The position numbers and the translations under genes are program-made. From NCBI RefSeq assembly GCF_003966155.1, contig NZ_RXNS01000010.1, positions 62,001 through 126,000 on the forward strand: a DNA stretch of 64,000 bases. The letters run 5' to 3'. Shown one piece after another: positions 43,732 through 54,899 of the stretch. The notes beneath the pieces were generated by a model that was given only the letters and a program-made list of their open reading frames with translations, ran no database searches and was not told the DNA's origin. Position 1 is the stretch's first letter, and the number at the start of each line of letters is the position of its first letter. This DNA is from Halomonas nitroreducens (GTDB lineage: Bacteria > Pseudomonadota > Gammaproteobacteria > Pseudomonadales > Halomonadaceae).

Positions 43732-45411
43732 TCAGGCCATGCACACCCTGTCTCGCCCATGGCGCTTGGCCTCGTAGAGCGCCCGGTCGGCGCGGTGAAA
43801 TACCTCGGCATAGGTCTCGCCATCGGCATGCTCGCTCACGCCGACGCTGATCGTGATCTGCAGCTGCAGATCATCGCGAATGCGGATGGTCCCGGCCCCG
43901 GCACTCTCCCGAATGCGCTCCATCACCCGCCGGGCCTCGCCAGCCACGGCATTGCGCACCACCACCACGAACTCCTCGCCACCGATGCGAGCGACGATAT
44001 CGCCCTCGCGCAGGCAACCGGACACCGTCGACGCCAGCCACTGGATCACGGCATCGCCGGCCTGATGGCCATAGGTATCGTTGACCGCCTTGAAATGATC
44101 GATGTCCAGCACGGCGACCGAAAAGACCTCCCGGGAGTCGCCGCTGACCTGGGTCAACGCGTCCACATGCTGCTCGAGAAAGGGACGATTGGGCAGGCCG
44201 GTCAGGTAGTCCCGCATGGCCCTGTCGGCCATCTGGTCGCGTTCCCGGCGGATTCTCTGGATTGCGGCGTCGTCGGTGATGACCCGCTCCACGGCGTCGG
44301 CGATCAGCCGAACCAGCTCGACCTCCACGTCGCTGAAGGCATGGCGGCGACTGCAGGCGCTGGAGAAATTGAGCGTCCCCCAGACCCGGCCGTCGATGCG
44401 AAGCGGCATGCCGATATAGCTCTCCAGGCCGAAGGCCTGGTAGCAGGGGTGACCATTGATCCGCGCATCCTGGCCGGCCGCCACGGTATGGAAGACATCC
44501 TCCTCGTCGAGCATCAGCCGGCAGTAGGTGGCGCCCAGAGGAAAGGTATCGCCAGGGGCGACGGGGGCCACCTCCGAGGCGGCCCAGTGCACGATGTACT
44601 GATCGCCGATGATGCGGCTGACGATGCCGATATCCAGATCCAGATACTCGAGCGCATCGCGCAGCAGCATGTCGACGGTCGCGCGGGTGCTGATATCGGT
44701 GCGGTTGACGCCGGTATGGACATCCCGCAGCAGCTGGATCATGGCCCGATATTCGGAAATGTCCTGAATGATGGCGTAGAACCCCAGCACCTCGCCGTCG
44801 AGCACGTCGGGGAGATAGTTGACCTTGAAGAAGATGCGGCGACCGTCCCTGAGGGCCAGCTCCTCCTCGTAGCGAACCTCCTCCCCCGCCAGCGCCCGCT
44901 GAAACTTTGGCCAGATCTTGTCGTAGGACGCGGCATCGAGTACCGAGGACACCGGCTGGCCATACAGCGCCTCACGGCTGAGACCGACGAAATCCACATA
45001 GGCCTGGTTGTTGAAGCGGAAGCAGGCCTCGCGGTCGACATAGGCCACCATGACGGGCAGTCGGTCGGCGAGACGGTCGGTGACATCCCTGGCAGAAGCC
45101 AGATTCCCGGAGAGGCGCGCGACGACACTGCCGTCGGCCAGGCCTTGCAGTTGGCAGGTCCCCTTGGCAAAGGCCTGGGACGCGGCCTGCCCCCCGCCAC
45201 CCCCTGCAAGCAGTGACGTGATCTTCTCCCCGAAACGGACATGGAGGGCGTGCACGTCTTCTAGCGGCCGACCGACCAGGCGCTCCGCGCTCTTGCCGAG
45301 GTAGGGACGGGTATCGCCGACGGCATCGACGATACGCTGGTCAGACGAGATTCTCACGAACGCGGTGCGGCTTTCCCTCAGGGCCTCATCCAACCATGAC
45401 TGCTGACTCAA
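43732..45411 (-). CDS. PAS-GAF-GGDEF diguanylate cyclase
   Basis: Soluble signalling protein of about 559 residues. PAS domain near residues 125-240 (DRLPVMVAYVDREACFRFNN), GAF domain near 255-400, then GGDEF starting RDYLTGLPNRPFL with active motif GGEEF. REGD five residues before it is an inhibitory I-site. The start is probably TTG at 45411, preceded by a GGGAGGGGAGAG stretch; the longer in-frame ATG start at 45519 lacks one. Ligand unknown. Confidence 0.88.
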   Translation of the reverse strand: MSQQSWLDEALRESRTAFVRISSDQRIVDAVGDTRPYLGKSAERLVGRPLEDVHALHVRFGEKITSLLAGGGGGQAASQAFAKGTCQLQGLADGSVVARLSGNLASARDVTDRLADRLPVMVAYVDREACFRFNNQAYVDFVGLSREALYGQPVSSVLDAASYDKIWPKFQRALAGEEVRYEEELALRDGRRIFFKVNYLPDVLDGEVLGFYAIIQDISEYRAMIQLLRDVHTGVNRTDISTRATVDMLLRDALEYLDLDIGIVSRIIGDQYIVHWAASEVAPVAPGDTFPLGATYCRLMLDEEDVFHTVAAGQDARINGHPCYQAFGLESYIGMPLRIDGRVWGTLNFSSACSRRHAFSDVEVELVRLIADAVERVITDDAAIQRIRRERDQMADRAMRDYLTGLPNRPFLEQHVDALTQVSGDSREVFSVAVLDIDHFKAVNDTYGHQAGDAVIQWLASTVSGCLREGDIVARIGGEEFVVVVRNAVAGEARRVMERIRESAGAGTIRIRDDLQLQITISVGVSEHADGETYAEVFHRADRALYEAKRHGRDRVCMA

Positions 45412-46021
45412 TCTCTCCCCTCCCGATCTGGCATGAATGGTGCCGGCCGTCTGGCCCCGCACAGCGACGAGCCCGAGCCTGACCGGGCCCTGGGCTGCGG
45501 CATTCCCCCGGCTCCGCATGCTCGACGCCGGCGGCCACCGACGCCCCCACGGAGCGCACCCAAGGAATCTTATCGGCCGATGCCGGAAAATCTTTCGTCA
45601 CCGCATCTCCAGAACCGGCCACGCGGGGCCACGATGAACGCGCCACATCCGGGCGAGCCTGGCTTTCGCGATCTCTAACATAGCGAATTCGACTGCAAGA
45701 CACACGCGAACGCTGCGGATGGACAGGCAGGCGCCGGTTGGCCCGCCAGGCTGCCACCAGCCGGGCGACCGCCGGCTGACAGGCTTGCATCTCATCATGC
45801 CACCGATCTAAGCCAGGCGTTTTCACCATGACTTAGCCACATTGACGGGATAATCCCCCATCGATATAGACGATGCTAGAATGCGGCGCGACCTGCGGGC
45901 GCTCCCTGGCCCGGGAGGCGGCGCTGCAGCCGCTCGCCCGGGCCCGCGCCCGGCAGGCGCGGGTGATCGATCGCCCGCGCCGCGACACCCGCCCCCACCC
46001 CGTAACCTCGAGAGACGTTCC
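45412..46021. other. Intergenic region, no gene recognised
   Basis: About 610 bp between the divergent GGDEF gene and sstT. Open frames exist on both strands but none has a ribosome binding site, domain or convincing composition. Promoters for both neighbours must lie here. Confidence 0.6.
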
Positions 46022-47242
46022 ATGATCGCAACCGTCCACACCCTGTGTCGCCCGCTGCTGCGGCTGGGGCTGATCGCCCAGACCGCCATCGGCATCGTCT
46101 GCGGCATCCTGCTCGCCGCCTACTCCCCCGCCATGGCGCAATCGGCTGCGCTGCTGGGACAGGTCTTCATCTCCGCTCTCAAGGCGGTGGCGCCGGTGCT
46201 GGTCTTCGTGCTCGTGACCGGGGCAATCGCCAGCCACCGGCGCGGCCAGCCCACTCATGTCCGCTCGGTGCTGATGCTCTACCTGATCGGCACCCTGACC
46301 GCCGCGCTGGTGGCCGTGGTGGCGAGCTTCGCCTTCCCTACCACCCTGGCCCTCGATGCGCCCCAGGCCAGTGGCAACCCGCCCGGCGGCGTCGACCAGA
46401 TCCTCCGCAACCTGCTGCTCAGCGCTGTCGCCAACCCGGTCAGTGCGCTAATGGAGGCCAATTTCATCGCCATCCTGGTCTGGGCCTCGGCCCTGGGCCT
46501 GATGCTGCGCCAGGCCAGCGAGACCACGCGCACCCTGCTCTCGGACCTCGCCGAGGCCATCTCGCAGATCATCCGCCTGGTGATCCACATCGCCCCGCTG
46601 GGCATCTTCGGCCTGGTGGCCGGCACCATGGCCACCGCCGGCCTGGGGGCCCTGCTCGACTATGCCCACCTGCTGCTGGTGATCGTCGCTTGCATGCTGT
46701 TCGTGGCCCTGGTCACCAATCCGCTGATCGTGTTCGCCAAGACCCGGCGCAATCCCTATCCGCTGGTCTTCGCCTGCCTGCGGGGCAGTGCCATCACGGC
46801 CTTCTTCACGCGCAGCTCGGCGGCCAACATTCCCGTCAACCTGGAACTGTGCCAGCGCCTGAAGCTCCACGCCGACACCTACTCGATCTCGATCCCCCTG
46901 GGGGCAACCATCAACATGTCGGGCGCGGCAATCACCATCACCGTGATCACGCTCTCCGCCGCCCACACGCTGGGCATTGGCGTCGATTTCCCTACCGCCC
47001 TGCTGCTGTGCATCGTCTCGGCCCTGGCGGCCTGCGGCGTCTCCGGCGTGGCCGGTGGCTCGCTGCTGATCATCCCCATGGCCAGCAACCTGTTCGGCAT
47101 CTCCACCGACGTGGCCATGCAGGTGGTGGCGATCGGCTTCGTGATCAGCGTGGTACAGGACGCCACCGAGACAGCGCTCAACTCCTCCACCGACGTGCTG
47201 TTCACCGCCGCGGCCTGTCAGGCATGGGACGCCGACGCCTGA
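46022..47242 (+). CDS. sstT: Sodium:serine/threonine symporter
   Basis: DAACS-family transporter of 406 residues with about eight transmembrane segments and two re-entrant loops. The signature region [15 protein letters not shown] and [15 protein letters not shown] (serine-rich hairpin and NMSGxA) identify SstT. It imports serine and threonine with Na+. GAGAGA precedes the ATG. It converges with the acyltransferase gene. Confidence 0.94.
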   Translation: MIATVHTLCRPLLRLGLIAQTAIGIVCGILLAAYSPAMAQSAALLGQVFISALKAVAPVLVFVLVTGAIASHRRGQPTHVRSVLMLYLIGTLTAALVAVVASFAFPTTLALDAPQASGNPPGGVDQILRNLLLSAVANPVSALMEANFIAILVWASALGLMLRQASETTRTLLSDLAEAISQIIRLVIHIAPLGIFGLVAGTMATAGLGALLDYAHLLLVIVACMLFVALVTNPLIVFAKTRRNPYPLVFACLRGSAITAFFTRSSAANIPVNLELCQRLKLHADTYSISIPLGATINMSGAAITITVITLSAAHTLGIGVDFPTALLLCIVSALAACGVSGVAGGSLLIIPMASNLFGISTDVAMQVVAIGFVISVVQDATETALNSSTDVLFTAAACQAWDADA

Positions 47243-47458
47243 GACGGCCGTCCCGGATGATGGTCAGTTAGTCCGGGGCGGGATCGCCCCAGGCGGGATT
47301 CGACCGCTTGTCGGTCACGCCCGCCGGGGCATGGACAGGTGCACAGGGCGAGCCGGCTTCGCAACAACCTCGGGCCCTCCCCGCGGGCCACCGGCCAGGC
47401 TGTCGCGAGCCATGCCATGTCGACCACCGCGGACCTCGGACACCCGGCGTTGCACGCC

Positions 47459-48775
47459 CTAGCCCTGCTGGCGTGCCGAGGGCAACAGCCGCCCCATGAG
47501 AAGACGCTGCAGGTGCTCGCGGACCCGCAGCACGAAGCGCTCCTGGAACATCACGCAGAACAGCACGGTGACCAGCAGGAAGACCGGATACAGTATCAGC
47601 GAGCTGTCACCGGCGGCCTCCAGGCAGCCGCGAACGTCATCGAGACAGCGCGAGGGCTCGCCGGCGAGGACCTGCTCGATCCGGGTGAAGATCACGTAGA
47701 GGGGCACGTGCAGCGCGAACATCGGCAAGGAGGCACCGCCCAGGCGCCTGGCCAGCTGTCGCAGCCGCGGATCCGCGGGCGAACGCACCCGGGTCATCAG
47801 CAGGATCAGCATCAGCTGCGACGGCAGCAGCAGGCCATTGTGCAGCAGGTAGTACCAGGCGTGTCCCTGGCCCAGCAGCCATACTGCCACGACCACCGAG
47901 ACCGCCACCCACAGCGCCATCGCCAGGCACAGGCCCCGGCCAGGCCGGTAGCCGGCCCGTCGCCACCGCGAGTAGAGCACGCACAGCAGGATGCCGGCGA
48001 TGAACTCGGGGAGGCGAATCAGGGGATTGCGGTGCAGGATGCCCGTCTCGGGCATGCCGTAGTCGGTCAGGGCGATGACCACCAGGGGCGGCAGCAGGTA
48101 GAGCAGGTTGGTCAGCGCCAGGGCCCGGCCGACATGTCGCACCCGGAACAACCGCGGCGCCGCCCAGGGAAAGACCAGGTAGAAGCCCATCAGCGCCGAG
48201 ATCGACCAGGACGGTGGGTTGAAGGTCAGGTAGAGGGGATTCCAGGCATGCAACAGGCTGACGTTGAGCGCCAGGTTGACCGCCAGCTCGGAATCGCTCA
48301 TGTAGTGACGCAGCGCCTCGGGATCGGTCTGTCCCAGGTCGTTGTTGACGTCGTAGATCACGAAACGGATCGAGGCGGCAGCGTCCTCCGGGGTGATGGC
48401 CAGCTTGCCCACGGCGGTCGACACCAGCATGGCCAGCAGCAGCGCGCCGATATGGATCGGGTAGAGGTTCGCGAACCGCTTGATCCAGAAGCTGCGCGCC
48501 GGCTCGCGCAGCGACTGGTGGTGATCCAGGTAGACGTGCGCCAGCAGGAAGCCCGAGAGCACGAAGAAGGAGCTGGTCGAGAAGAACCCGATATCCGTGA
48601 TGTAGTGCGACCAGCCCGAGATCGACGGGTAGTTGTGCAGGGTGTGGAAGATGACGATGTACAGCCCCAGCACGAAGCGCAGCCACTCCAGGCCGATGAA
48701 GCGCTCCTTGGACGGGGCCTGGACCCGGTCGCGTGACCCGGCGTCACGCGACCGGTCGGCGGCCGAGCCACTCAT
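47459..48775 (-). CDS. Acyltransferase-3 family membrane protein, possible glucan modifier
   Basis: Integral membrane protein of 438 residues with about ten hydrophobic segments and the acyltransferase-3 motif [18 protein letters not shown] (catalytic His) at residues about 28-45, plus [11 protein letters not shown]. Its ATG overlaps the opgH stop (ATGA), so it belongs to the glucan operon. E. coli OpgC, a succinyltransferase for periplasmic glucans, is of this family; an equivalent role is inferred from position. Confidence 0.9.
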   Translation of the reverse strand: MSGSAADRSRDAGSRDRVQAPSKERFIGLEWLRFVLGLYIVIFHTLHNYPSISGWSHYITDIGFFSTSSFFVLSGFLLAHVYLDHHQSLREPARSFWIKRFANLYPIHIGALLLAMLVSTAVGKLAITPEDAAASIRFVIYDVNNDLGQTDPEALRHYMSDSELAVNLALNVSLLHAWNPLYLTFNPPSWSISALMGFYLVFPWAAPRLFRVRHVGRALALTNLLYLLPPLVVIALTDYGMPETGILHRNPLIRLPEFIAGILLCVLYSRWRRAGYRPGRGLCLAMALWVAVSVVVAVWLLGQGHAWYYLLHNGLLLPSQLMLILLMTRVRSPADPRLRQLARRLGGASLPMFALHVPLYVIFTRIEQVLAGEPSRCLDDVRGCLEAAGDSSLILYPVFLLVTVLFCVMFQERFVLRVREHLQRLLMGRLLPSARQQG

Positions 48776-51351
48776 CCGCTGGCCTCCTGGCCCCACGCCG
48801 GCCCCTCCAGGCTCGGCATCCGGGTGCGGCCTGGCTCACCGCTCGCCTCCCGGGCCTTTCCCGGCACCTTCAGGCTCGGCGCCCGGGGCAGGCCCAGCTC
48901 ACGCCAGGCGGGATGGGCGTCCGGTTCGGCCCACACCCGGAAGTGCAGCATCGACAGCAGCACCGGGTCATCGAGCAGGCGCAGCCGCTCGCCCGGGGAG
49001 AGCCGGCGCGGGTCGCTGCTCACCGCCTCGGCCACCCGCTCCTCCCGACGCTGCCGCAGCAGTGCCGAGCGGCCGTGGCGGCTGGTGGCCAGTGCACAGC
49101 CCAGCGCATTGGCCACCGGGTCGACCACCGTCTGGGTGAAGGTCGGCGAGGCGGGCCAGCGGGTCATGCGCTTCAGGTGGCGCACCATGCGTCGCAGTAC
49201 CCGGGGCGGACGGGTCTCCTCGGGGATCCGGAACAGCCGTGCACGCTGGCTGCGCAGGCCCAGCGACACCCGGCTGGAGAACACCGAGACCGGGATGGAC
49301 ACCATCAGCGCGCCGACGATGGGCGCCAGCCACCACAGGAAGGTCGGCTCGAGGGCGTAGACTCCGGCCGCCCAGACGGCGCCGATGACGGTCTGGACGC
49401 CATGGTTGCGCACGGCATCGCCCCAGGTCGTGTCGCTGTTGTCGCGGGACGGCGAGCGCCACTGGATTCCTCGCCCCAGCAGGGCCGCAAGCACGAAGCG
49501 GGTATGGAAGAGCATGCGCACCGGGGCCATCAGCATGGAGAAGAGCGACTCCACCACCATGCTCAGCCAGACCTTGCCGGCGCCGCCGAACTCCCGGGCC
49601 CCTTGCCAGCTGATGAGAATCACGCTGAGCACCTTGGGCAGGAACAGCAGGGTCGCCGTGGCGGTGAACAGGCCCACCGCCAGCCCCGGGTTCCACTGCG
49701 GCCAGACCGGGAACATCATCCCCGGCTCGGGGAAGTACTGGGGGGTGCCCAGGGTGTGCACCGCCAGCAGCGCCGTGGAGAGGATCAGGAACAGGCACCA
49801 CAGCGGCGCGGAGAGGTAGGACATCACCCCGGTGAGAAACACCGCCCGGTGCACGGGGTGGATGCCCCGGGCCAGGAACAGCCGGAAGTTCATCAGGTTG
49901 CCGTGACACCAGCGACGGTCCCGGTTGAGCTCGTCGAGCAGGTTGGGGGGCATCTCCTCGTAGCTGCCGGCCAGGTTGTAGGCGATCCACACGCCCCAGC
50001 CGGCGCGGCGCATCAGCGCGGCCTCGACGAAGTCGTGGGAGAGGATCTCGCCGGACAGCGAGCCCTTGCCGGGCAGCGGTGCCAGCAGGCAGTGCCGCAT
50101 GAAGGGCGCCATGCGAATGATGGCGTTGTGCCCCCAGTAGTGGGACTCGCCCAGCTGCCAGAAATGCAGCCCCGCGGTGAACAGCGGCCCGTAGACCCGG
50201 GTCGCGAACTGCTGCATCCGCGCGTAGAGGTTGTGCCGGCCTGACGCCTTCGGGGCGGTCTGGATGATGCCGGCCTTGGGGTTGGCCTCCATCAGGCGCA
50301 CCAGCCGGGTCAGGCAGCTGCCGCTCATCACGCTGTCGGCGTCCAGCACCAGCATGTAGCGATAGTTGCGCCCCCAGCGGCGGCAGAAGTCATCCAGGTT
50401 GCCGCTCTTGCGCTTGACGCGGCGCTGACGGCGGCGATAGAAGACCCGATCGAAGGCCCCGAGCTCCCGGCATAGCGCCAGCCAGGCGTGGGTCTCGGCG
50501 ATCGCCACGTCGGGGTCGTTGGTGTCGCTGAGGATGTAGAGATCGAAGGCCGCCTCCTGCCCGGTATCGCGCAGCGACTCCAGGGTGGCACGCACGCCGG
50601 CGAACACCCGGGGCACGTCCTCGTTGCAGATCGGCACGACCAGGGCGGTCCGGGCGCCGGGCTCGAACGGCGCCTCGTCGTCCACCTCGCGGGCATTGAT
50701 CACATGCTGGTCACGCCCGCGCAGCAGCTGGAAGAAGCCCATCAGGGCCGTCCAGAAGCCCGCCGACACCCAGCTGAACAGCAGCACGAACAGCGCCAGG
50801 ATGGCGATCTCCAGGGGCCGGGTTCCCTGATAGGGCAGCACCGTGCTCATGTATTGCGCGGCCACCAGGCTCTGTCCGACCGTCAGCACCAGCAGCACCA
50901 GCCGCCGCAGCTGGCCGACCCGCCGCCAGCGCGGCGTGCGGCCGTGTCGTGCGGGACCGGTATCGGTACCGGTGCCGGTCATCCCACGCCACAGGCGACG
51001 CGACCAGCGCACCAGCGGCCCCTTCGCCCAGGGCTCCGGCGCCAGGGGAGTCCGGGCCAGCGGCGGCATCGTGCACAGCCGGGTGATGCCCCGGGGGTCG
51101 GTCGACAGCGGCGGCGACGGGGCCAGCGGCGGCGACGGATAGCCCAGCGCCAGCCGTGGCCCCACCGACACCGCGGCGGGATCCTCTTGCGGCGCCGGCT
51201 GCTGGCCGAGGCCCTCGTGCAGGGCCGCCAGGCCCTCGGCATCAAGCTCGCCGGCCATCAGCTCACGACGCGCCTGGTGCGACTCGGCCTCGAAGGCCAG
51301 GCGTTCCAGGTACTCGGCGGCCCGGTCGGGGGAGGCGTTGCGCTCAACCAT
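48772..51351 (-). CDS. opgH: Osmoregulated periplasmic glucan glucosyltransferase
   Basis: Inner membrane glycosyltransferase family 2 enzyme of 859 residues polymerising glucose from UDP-glucose. A long soluble N-terminus precedes transmembrane segments near residues 145-205. The GT2 motifs are [28 protein letters not shown] (DxD) and [14 protein letters not shown] (QxxRW equivalent); more helices follow. The start overlaps the opgG stop by 8 bp. It makes the backbone of glucans needed in low osmolarity, notable in a presumed halophile. Confidence 0.95.
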   Translation of the reverse strand: MVERNASPDRAAEYLERLAFEAESHQARRELMAGELDAEGLAALHEGLGQQPAPQEDPAAVSVGPRLALGYPSPPLAPSPPLSTDPRGITRLCTMPPLARTPLAPEPWAKGPLVRWSRRLWRGMTGTGTDTGPARHGRTPRWRRVGQLRRLVLLVLTVGQSLVAAQYMSTVLPYQGTRPLEIAILALFVLLFSWVSAGFWTALMGFFQLLRGRDQHVINAREVDDEAPFEPGARTALVVPICNEDVPRVFAGVRATLESLRDTGQEAAFDLYILSDTNDPDVAIAETHAWLALCRELGAFDRVFYRRRQRRVKRKSGNLDDFCRRWGRNYRYMLVLDADSVMSGSCLTRLVRLMEANPKAGIIQTAPKASGRHNLYARMQQFATRVYGPLFTAGLHFWQLGESHYWGHNAIIRMAPFMRHCLLAPLPGKGSLSGEILSHDFVEAALMRRAGWGVWIAYNLAGSYEEMPPNLLDELNRDRRWCHGNLMNFRLFLARGIHPVHRAVFLTGVMSYLSAPLWCLFLILSTALLAVHTLGTPQYFPEPGMMFPVWPQWNPGLAVGLFTATATLLFLPKVLSVILISWQGAREFGGAGKVWLSMVVESLFSMLMAPVRMLFHTRFVLAALLGRGIQWRSPSRDNSDTTWGDAVRNHGVQTVIGAVWAAGVYALEPTFLWWLAPIVGALMVSIPVSVFSSRVSLGLRSQRARLFRIPEETRPPRVLRRMVRHLKRMTRWPASPTFTQTVVDPVANALGCALATSRHGRSALLRQRREERVAEAVSSDPRRLSPGERLRLLDDPVLLSMLHFRVWAEPDAHPAWRELGLPRAPSLKVPGKAREASGEPGRTRMPSLEGPAWGQEASG

Positions 51352-52951
51352 TGGCCGGGAGCCGGTAGTACCAGGTTTCCGACAGGGGCGTGTCGCCGTC
51401 CTTCAGGGTCGCGCGGATATCCAGCGGCTGATCCTCATCGCCGCGCTTGACGCGCAGGAAGACGCGCCAGCCGCCTTCGGCCTGGTTGGCAACGGCCCGG
51501 CTGGCGACCAGCTCGCCGTTGTCGCCGACGCTGGCCTCCACCTGAAGCCCGTTGTTGCCGCGATAGGCCTCCAGGGCCGGGCCCTGGAAATCGAGCACGA
51601 AGGCGATGGAGCCATCCGGCTCGCGCACCAGGTCGTTGCGGCGCACCTCGCCCCGCGACCGGCGCGTCTCCTCGACCCACGACAGATTGGGGTCGAGGAA
51701 CTTGTCCTCGGTGGTCGTCCAGAACATCCGGTAGTTGAGGTTCAGCGGCTCGCCGGTCGGCGGCAGCGACTCGGGCTTCCAGAACGCCACGATGTTGTCG
51801 TTGGTCTCGTTGGGGGTGGGGATCTGGATCAGTTCGACCTGGCCGGCGCCCCAGTCGCCCTGAGGCTCGATCCAGGCGCTGGGACGGCGGTCGTAGCGAT
51901 CGACCAGGTCCTCGTAGTCGCTGAAGTCGTGGCTGCGTTGCAGCAGGCCGAAGCCCTTGAGGGACTCGACGGGGGCCTCGTCGACCATCAGCTGGGCCGG
52001 GTTGGCCAGCGGCCGCCAGGTCCAGCCGTTGCTGGCATCGTGGATCAGCAGGCCGTTCGAGTCGTGGATGGCCGGCCGGTAGTTGAGGTTCTCCGAGGGC
52101 TGGCCGGGGCCGAACAGGTACATGCTGGTCAGCGGGGCGATGCCCAGCTTCTCGACCTCGCGGCGCAGGAACAGGCGTGACTTGACGTCCACCACGGTGT
52201 CATCCCCCGGGCGCAGCACGAAGCGATAGGCACCGGAAAGGCTCGGCGAATCGAGCAGCGCGAACACCGTCAGGTACTGGCTCTCCGGGGTGGGCTTGAC
52301 CACCCAGAACTCGCGGAAGGCGGGGAACTCCTCGCCGGTCTGCAGCGCGGTGTCGACGGCCAGGCCCCGGCCCGACAGGCCATACTGCTGGTGACGGCCG
52401 AGTGCCCGGAAATAACTGGCTCCCTGGAACACCATGAGCTCGTCCATGGTGTCGTCCCGGTTGAGGGGATTGAGGATCTTGAAGCCGGAAAAGCCCAGGC
52501 CCTCGAGCTGTTCCTCGGGAATCGACAGGTCGCCGTAATCGAAGGCCTGGGGATCGAAGCCCACCTCGCGCACCTCGTTGTCGACCACGGTGTTGACCTT
52601 GACGGCACTGTCGAAATGCATGCCCTCGTGGAAAAAGGTGAGCTGGAAGGGCAGGTCCTGATCACTCCAGAGGGCCTGGTCGCGACGGTACTGGATCTTG
52701 GCGTAGTCCTCGTACTCGAGCTCGCGCAAGGCGTCGGGAAGGTTCGTTTCGGGCGGCTCGTAGGCCTTCTCGGACAGGGATTGCGCCTTCTGCGCCACGT
52801 CCTCGAAGCCGAAAGCCATGAGGGTCGGCGAGGCCAGGCCACCCAGGGCGCCGAGCAGGCCCGCCAACAGCCAGGGACGGACGCGTCGGCCGGACCCCGC
52901 GGAAGACGGGGACAATCGTACGGATGCTTGCACTTTCACACTCCTTCGCAT
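51344..52951 (-). CDS. opgG: Periplasmic glucan biosynthesis protein
   Basis: Periplasmic protein of up to 535 residues forming the branches or modifying the backbone of osmoregulated glucans. A signal peptide ([22 protein letters not shown]) ends near residue 46, then the OpgG domain begins [19 protein letters not shown]. It heads the opgG-opgH-acyltransferase operon. The ATG at 52951 has a poor ribosome binding site; GTG at 52933, 7 bp after AAGGAG, is a good alternative start. Confidence 0.93.
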   Translation of the reverse strand: MRRSVKVQASVRLSPSSAGSGRRVRPWLLAGLLGALGGLASPTLMAFGFEDVAQKAQSLSEKAYEPPETNLPDALRELEYEDYAKIQYRRDQALWSDQDLPFQLTFFHEGMHFDSAVKVNTVVDNEVREVGFDPQAFDYGDLSIPEEQLEGLGFSGFKILNPLNRDDTMDELMVFQGASYFRALGRHQQYGLSGRGLAVDTALQTGEEFPAFREFWVVKPTPESQYLTVFALLDSPSLSGAYRFVLRPGDDTVVDVKSRLFLRREVEKLGIAPLTSMYLFGPGQPSENLNYRPAIHDSNGLLIHDASNGWTWRPLANPAQLMVDEAPVESLKGFGLLQRSHDFSDYEDLVDRYDRRPSAWIEPQGDWGAGQVELIQIPTPNETNDNIVAFWKPESLPPTGEPLNLNYRMFWTTTEDKFLDPNLSWVEETRRSRGEVRRNDLVREPDGSIAFVLDFQGPALEAYRGNNGLQVEASVGDNGELVASRAVANQAEGGWRVFLRVKRGDEDQPLDIRATLKDGDTPLSETWYYRLPANG

Positions 52952-53589
52952 TGGCCGAGGACTCGACCATCGTCATGCTCGCCGTGCAGACATAACACAC
53001 CGGCCGAGCTCGCCCTCGGGTGTCCGGCGCAAGGCCGAAACGGGTATCAGGCTGATGAGACGATACGGGAACCTCCGTGCTCCCGGCGGTTATCCTCCAG
53101 AACCTCTCCTTGCACAGTCAAGACCATGGCCGCTCGCAGCACCAGAGCTCGACGGGAGAAGCGGGTTCCTGGTGCCCTGCGACTGCGGGGGGGCGGTCAA
53201 GGTTCAGCCCTGGAGGCGGCCCCAGGCCATCGGCGACGCTTCCCCGAAGTAGCGCTGTCGCCGCATTACGACGCCCGGCAGCGAAGTGCGGATTCACGAG
53301 CCGCGCAACGGCGCCCTCCCCCGTCCGGCGGCCGGCCACCACAGGGCATGATGACGCTCGCCGGCGGCGGCAGCGAGAGGGGATTCCCCAAGGGATATCG
53401 ATCGTCTTACTTGAATGTAGGAAGAGCCCTACATTGCCCGAGTGCGCCTTGGCCTAGGATGGAGGGCATCAGCGAGGCCACGGCGATGGGTGCCATCATG
53501 ATGGGGCTGGACTCAGCTAACCGACGGGGGACGGGCTGCCACTGCGGGGCCGAAGGTCGGCTGGAGAGCCCGACGGGACGGCCATCGAG
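52952..53589. other. Intergenic region, no gene recognised
   Basis: About 640 bp upstream of the divergent opgG and DUF4124 genes. No convincing coding sequence, RNA gene or strong repeat was found. It should contain the opg operon promoter. Confidence 0.6.
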
Positions 53590-54072
53590 ATGAAGGGGCC
53601 ATGGCTCGCGCTGCTGCTGGCCGGCCTGCCCCTGGCGGCCCCGGGCCAGGTCTACCGCTGTGACCTCGACGGGAGCACCCGCTACCAGGCCTCGCCCTGC
53701 CCTCAGGGGGAAAGGCTGCGCGAGGATGGCGCCATCACCACCTACCCGCCCCCCGACCTCTCGGCCTTCCCGAGCCTGCCGGGGGCCGACCCGCCTTCCG
53801 ACCGGCCGAGCGGCCGCAGCACCCGGGACTATCTCTCGACCCTGGACCGGCGCAACGCCAAGGCCCGCGCCCATGGCAGGGGGCATCTCGTGGCGGGCAT
53901 GTCGGAAAACCAGGCACTCACCATCCTCGGCGCGCCCGACAGCGTCGGGCGTGTCAGCCATGCCGACGGCGAGACCTGCAAGACGCTGCGCTGGGACGAC
54001 CCGCCCTTCGTGGACGGTCGCCATCGCGCCACCATCTGCGATGGCAAGGTGGTCCGTCACAACCGCCAATGA
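53590..54072 (+). CDS. Exported DUF4124-type protein
   Basis: Protein of 160 residues. A short signal peptide (LALLLAGLPLAAPG) is followed by QVYRCDLDGSTRYQASPCP, the DUF4124 motif with two Cys likely forming a disulphide. The C-terminal half (MSENQALTILGAPDSVGRV) resembles SmpA/BamE-like beta modules. Probably periplasmic; function unknown. No obvious ribosome binding site. Confidence 0.75.
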   Translation: MKGPWLALLLAGLPLAAPGQVYRCDLDGSTRYQASPCPQGERLREDGAITTYPPPDLSAFPSLPGADPPSDRPSGRSTRDYLSTLDRRNAKARAHGRGHLVAGMSENQALTILGAPDSVGRVSHADGETCKTLRWDDPPFVDGRHRATICDGKVVRHNRQ

Positions 54073-54290
54073 CCCGCAGCCGACCTGCCGGCCCACCATA
54101 TCCGCCACTCTCTGCTCCCTGGTCCCCCGCCTGAAGACAGGCGCCAGCCTGGCGCCGCCGCGCGGTCGCGGCCGTCCCCCTCGCCGGGCTTTCCTGCCAT
54201 CCGGGTCGCCCCTCTCATCCCACGGTCGAGGGCACCCGTGCCGCTGGGCGATGGAGCGACCGCCACATGGTCCAGGGCGGCTGGCCCACC

Positions 54291-54329
54291 TTGACAGCTC
54301 CTTGTTCCTTTTATAGAACGTTCCATATA
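54291..54329 (+). promoter_or_regulatory. Sigma-70 promoter and operator for the XRE-azlCD operon
   Basis: TTGACA at 54291 and TATAGA at 54312 form a -35/-10 pair (15 bp apart, slightly short). The palindrome GAACGTTC (54316-54323), flanked by TATA and ATATA, overlaps the -10. This is a plausible binding site for the XRE repressor encoded just downstream. Confidence 0.55.
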
Positions 54330-54368
54330 ACGAACACACTTCGCCTCGCAAGGCATGGAGCGCTTCAT

Positions 54369-54899
54369 ATGGACCGGCTCTCGCTCGGCACCCTCGGCCA
54401 GCACCTGCAGCGGCTGCGGCTGGAGAAGGGGCTATCGCTGTCGCAGCTGGCGGCTGCCGCCGGCATCGCCAAGTCGAATCTCTCGCGCCTCGAGCAGGGC
54501 AACGGCAACCCGACGCTGGACACCATCTGGCGGCTGGCAGTGCAGCTGGACGTGCCCTTCGGCACCCTGGTGGCACCTATCAGCGTGCCCCTGGGCGAGG
54601 AAGGCGTGCAGGTGCGGCTGCTCGACCAGGGCCAGGACAGTCCCCAGGTGGATGCCTACTGGATGCGCTGCGCTCCCCACACCACCCGCCATGCCGAGGC
54701 GCACACGCCGGGCGCCCGGGAATCGCTGACCCTCATCGAGGGTCAGCTGGAGGCGGGCCCGGAGGGCGAGACGCGACACCTGAGCGCCGGCGATACCCAC
54801 GGCTTCCCGGCCGACCGCCCCCACCTCTACCGCACCGGGGAGAGCTGGGCGACGCTGCTGCTCAGCGTCGTCTACGCCGAGGGAGGCCCCACCTCATGA
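54369..54899 (+). CDS. XRE-cupin transcriptional regulator
   Basis: Regulator of 176 residues: an N-terminal XRE helix-turn-helix (LGQHLQRLRLEKGLSLSQLA, then SNLSRLEQGNGNPTL) and a C-terminal cupin that would sense a small ligand. GGAG lies just before the ATG. The stop overlaps azlC (ATGA), so it co-regulates the exporter and probably itself. The ligand is likely an amino acid or related compound, inferred from the operon. Confidence 0.92.
   Translation: MDRLSLGTLGQHLQRLRLEKGLSLSQLAAAAGIAKSNLSRLEQGNGNPTLDTIWRLAVQLDVPFGTLVAPISVPLGEEGVQVRLLDQGQDSPQVDAYWMRCAPHTTRHAEAHTPGARESLTLIEGQLEAGPEGETRHLSAGDTHGFPADRPHLYRTGESWATLLLSVVYAEGGPTS

Noticed and set aside
45386-45829. Minus-strand frame upstream of the GGDEF gene
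   Set aside because: No ribosome binding site or domain; it overlaps the TTG start region of the GGDEF gene.
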